16,851 bases of DNA from contig CAIXQV010000758.1 in the NCBI GenBank assembly GCA_903921605.1, forward strand, positions 1 to 16,851, read 5' to 3'. Origin of the DNA: an uncultured Planctomycetaceae bacterium. Its GTDB lineage: Bacteria; Planctomycetota; Planctomycetia; Planctomycetales; Planctomycetaceae. Each line of letters starts with the position of its first letter. Position 1 is the first letter of the stretch. The notes beneath the pieces are model-generated. The model saw only the letters and a program-made list of their open reading frames with translations, had not been told where the DNA came from and made no database searches. Positions 14,262 through 16,851 of this stretch are shown here, in pieces. A program made the position numbers and the translations under genes.

Positions 14262-16851
14262 TCAGGTTCTCTCGGTCAATTGTTTTCGCAGGCGATACAA
14301 CTCCTGCAAAGCCTGCATCGGCGAAAGGTTGTCGACTTCCAGACGCCGCAATTCTTCCAGCAGCGGATCCTCGGGAAACTCAAACAGCGATTTTTGTTGT
14401 CGTCGCTGCCTGGTAGTTTCGCGTTGAGGAACCTTAGGGCGTCCATCGGCGTTAACGTGATCCTCCTCCAGCGTCAGCAGAATCGTCGCCGCTCGGTCGG
14501 TGACCAGGCGAGGAACCCCGGCGATCTTTGCGACGTGAATCCCGTAACTTCGCCCCGCCGCGCCTTCGACGATGCGATGAAGGAACACGACGTCTTCGTT
14601 GCTCTCCTGAACCGCGACGTTCCAATTGGCTGCATGCTTCAGGGTCGTCGTGAGATCAGTCAGTTCGTGATAATGAGTCGCAAACATCGTGCGGCAGGCA
14701 ATCTCATCGTGCAGGTGTTCGGTAATCGCCCAGGCTAGTGAGATCCCGTCATACGTACTTGTGCCACGACCAATTTCATCCAAAATCACGAGACTTCGCG
14801 ACGTCGCGGAATTCAGAATTCGAGCCGTCTCGGTCATTTCAACCATGAACGTACTTTGCCCGCGAGCCAACTCATCACTGGCCCCGACCCGCGCGAAAAC
14901 TCGATCGGCAATCCCGATCACGGCCGACTTCGCCGGGACGAACGAACCCATCTGAGCCATGATCGTGATCAGCGCGGCCTGACGGATGTAAGTGCTCTTA
15001 CCCGCCATGTTCGGACCGGTAATGATCTGGATTCGACCAATCGCCCGCTTTTCATCCTCCGGGCAGGGCAACCCAAGTTTGACATCGTTCGGTACGAATT
15101 GTCCGGCTGGTAGCAGTCGATCCAATACTGGATGCCGACCGTCACGAATATCCATAACGGGCTCGGCCGTCAGCGTGGGACGGCAATATCCTGCTTTACC
15201 GGCCAGCGTCGCCAGTCCGGCGATGACGTCAATCTCGGCCATGGAATCGGCCGTTCGCAGCAACAGCGGCACGAAGGTCGCGACCTGATCTCGCAACGCC
15301 GTAAAGAGTTCCTGTTCCAGCGCCTTCGCACGATCTTCCGCGCGGAGCACTTTGTCCTCGTACTCCTTCAGCTCCGGCGTGATATATCGTTCCTGATTCT
15401 TCAGCGTTTGCTTGCGAATATACTCCGGTGGTACTCGCGAACTGTTGGCCGCGGTGACTTCAAGGTAATATCCAAAGACCTTATTGAAACCGATCTTCAG
15501 GCTTGAGATGCCAGTGCGTTCAATTTCCTTCGCCTGATATTGAGCCATCCATTGGCGACCACCACGCATCAGATCGCGGAACTCATCCAGTTCGGCGTTG
15601 AAACCCGGACGAATCACTCCGCCATCCGTCACATTCATCGGCGGTTCGTCAACAACCGCCATCGTAATGGCTTCATGAGCCTGCGGGCACAGCTCTATTC
15701 GCTGTTCCAGTGTTTGCAGCCGCTTTGATTTACGCTCTGCCAGTTTGGCACGAAGACGAGGCAATTGTTCCAGTGTTCGAGCCAGGCACACGAGATCTCG
15801 CGGGCTACATCGGCCCGTCGCAATGCGTGATGTCAGACGCTGGAGGTCGTAGGTCTCTTTCAGAAGTTCGCGCACGTCATCTCGCAGCGACAACTGCTGC
15901 AGAAATTCTTCAATCGCGTCCTGTCGTTGAGTAATCTGTCCGGGATCCGTCAGTGGGCTTGATAGCCAATCTGCCAGCAAACGGGACCCCATCGGTGTGC
16001 AGGTTTCGTCCATCACGCCCAGCAAAGTGAAATCGCGTCGACCATCGCGAAACGTCTGAGCCAGCTCCAGACTGCGCCGCGTGGCTTCGTCGATAATCAT
16101 GTGCCGACTGCGCCGCCAGAATTCCATGCGCACGATATGCGGCAGCGCAGTTCGCTGCGTTTCCCGCACATATTCCAGCAGTGCGCCGGCGGCGGTGACA
16201 GCGGGAGTGTCTTCGACGTCGAATCCTTCCAGCGTCTTGGTACCGAAATGTTCGTTCAGCAGGCGTTTGGCTTCTTCGCGGGCGAAGCACCAGTCCGGTC
16301 GAGTCGTCATCACGGCCGAACCGGGATCCGGTCGCCTCATCGGCAACTGCCCATCCTGCGCCGCGCTCTCGGGGATCAGACATTCGGCCGGACGAATTCG
16401 AGCCAGCTCGTCCTGCAACTGGGATGGTTCTACATCGGTCAACAGAAACCGGCCAGTGGAAACTTCCAGCCAGGCCAGCCCGATCATATTCTTGGACGGG
16501 GCAACGCAGGCCAGAAAATTGCTTTGCCGAGGATCCAGCATCTGGTCGTCGGTCAGAGTTCCCGGCGTGACAACTCGCGTGACTTCGCGGCGAACGAGCC
16601 CCTTGGCTTTCTTCGGATCTTCCACCTGATCACAGATCGCCGCGCGGAAGCCGGCCTGGATCAGCTTTTGAAGATAGCCGTCGAGCTGATGATAGGGGAA
16701 TCCGGCCATCGGCACGGGATTCTCCGAGGACTTATCCCGGCTGGTCAGGGTGAGTCCCAGAACTCGCGAGGCGTTTTGAGCGTCTTCGTAGAAGAGCTCA
16801 TAAAAATCGCCCATGCGAAACAGCAGAATAGCCCCCGGATGCTCAGCCTTA
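14262..16851 (-). CDS. mutS: DNA mismatch repair protein MutS, N-terminus beyond the window
   Basis: About 862 residues are visible, entering from the right edge; roughly 20 N-terminal residues should be missing. The frame stays open past the internal ATG at 16814, and the residues before it ([12 protein letters not shown]) are conserved MutS sequence, so that ATG is not the start. [12 protein letters not shown] holds the mismatch-wedging Phe-x-Glu (visible residues 16-18). Connector, lever and clamp domains follow. The ATPase has Walker [10 protein letters not shown] (about 612-620), [23 protein letters not shown] (Walker B) and FATHYHEL. The tail has QKSLF, a sliding-clamp binding motif, then a helical C-terminal segment ending LYRLRKQL. 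MutS finds mismatches and recruits MutL. mutL is not in view. Confidence 0.97.
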   Translation of the reverse strand, partial: KAEHPGAILLFRMGDFYELFYEDAQNASRVLGLTLTSRDKSSENPVPMAGFPYHQLDGYLQKLIQAGFRAAICDQVEDPKKAKGLVRREVTRVVTPGTLTDDQMLDPRQSNFLACVAPSKNMIGLAWLEVSTGRFLLTDVEPSQLQDELARIRPAECLIPESAAQDGQLPMRRPDPGSAVMTTRPDWCFAREEAKRLLNEHFGTKTLEGFDVEDTPAVTAAGALLEYVRETQRTALPHIVRMEFWRRSRHMIIDEATRRSLELAQTFRDGRRDFTLLGVMDETCTPMGSRLLADWLSSPLTDPGQITQRQDAIEEFLQQLSLRDDVRELLKETYDLQRLTSRIATGRCSPRDLVCLARTLEQLPRLRAKLAERKSKRLQTLEQRIELCPQAHEAITMAVVDEPPMNVTDGGVIRPGFNAELDEFRDLMRGGRQWMAQYQAKEIERTGISSLKIGFNKVFGYYLEVTAANSSRVPPEYIRKQTLKNQERYITPELKEYEDKVLRAEDRAKALEQELFTALRDQVATFVPLLLRTADSMAEIDVIAGLATLAGKAGYCRPTLTAEPVMDIRDGRHPVLDRLLPAGQFVPNDVKLGLPCPEDEKRAIGRIQIITGPNMAGKSTYIRQAALITIMAQMGSFVPAKSAVIGIADRVFARVGASDELARGQSTFMVEMTETARILNSATSRSLVILDEIGRGTSTYDGISLAWAITEHLHDEIACRTMFATHYHELTDLTTTLKHAANWNVAVQESNEDVVFLHRIVEGAAGRSYGIHVAKIAGVPRLVTDRAATILLTLEEDHVNADGRPKVPQRETTRQRRQQKSLFEFPEDPLLEELRRLEVDNLSPMQALQELYRLRKQLTERT

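Noticed and set aside
14262..16814. Treating the ATG at 16814 as the mutS start
   Set aside because: Conserved MutS residues ([11 protein letters not shown]) continue upstream in the same frame to the window edge, so the gene is cut by the window.
1..16851. CRISPR array, insertion sequence, integrase or toxin-antitoxin pair
   Set aside because: No spaced direct repeats, transposase motifs, terminal inverted repeats or small paired genes were seen.

Overview
The window looks like chromosomal DNA from a member of the Planctomycetota. Supporting signs are two standalone DUF1501 proteins with twin-arginine leaders, a small secreted CxxCH protein, a Thermus-like bL28, and a mix of short operons and long gaps. 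Base composition is moderately GC-rich and even throughout. I see no insertion sequence, integrase, CRISPR array, tRNA or rRNA, so this reads as core genome rather than an island. The genus cannot be fixed from the sequence alone.

Left part (1-4015). A minus-strand 5-oxoprolinase pair, pxpB and pxpC, overlaps by 4 bases and runs off the left edge. Divergent from it is a secreted CxxCH (putative one-heme) protein with a strong ribosome-binding site and its own terminator. Next is a bL28-family ribosomal protein gene with a good promoter. It converges on a DUF1501 gene across a hairpin that can terminate both strands.

Middle left (4056-6729), all minus strand: a PP2C-type protein phosphatase, a BshB1-like LmbE/PIG-L deacetylase and an OmpA-family lipoprotein with a coiled-coil-like region. 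A gap of about 950 bases without a convincing gene follows. It is rich in inverted repeats and leads into csrA.

Middle right (7684-11345), all plus strand: csrA, a structured gap of 340 bases, then a probable two-gene operon of a receiver-only response regulator and a mannose-1-phosphate guanylyltransferase. After an AT-rich palindromic element and an operator-like promoter comes a second DUF1501 gene, which ends in a strong terminator. The csrA / receiver / GDP-mannose layout suggests regulated exopolysaccharide or glycan synthesis; this is inference from position.

Right part (11548-16851), all minus strand: an ABC-F ATPase with an unusual second Walker B region, a DUF2760 protein of unknown function, and mutS. 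mutS enters from the right edge and lacks only roughly its first 20 codons.

I found no clear new multi-gene system. The most interesting unexplained signals are non-coding: the ompA-csrA gap, the csrA leader, the structured csrA-receiver gap, and the palindrome and operator before the second DUF1501 gene. Helix calls were made by eye. Several of the 7-9 base pair helices are at the level expected by chance and are marked as such.
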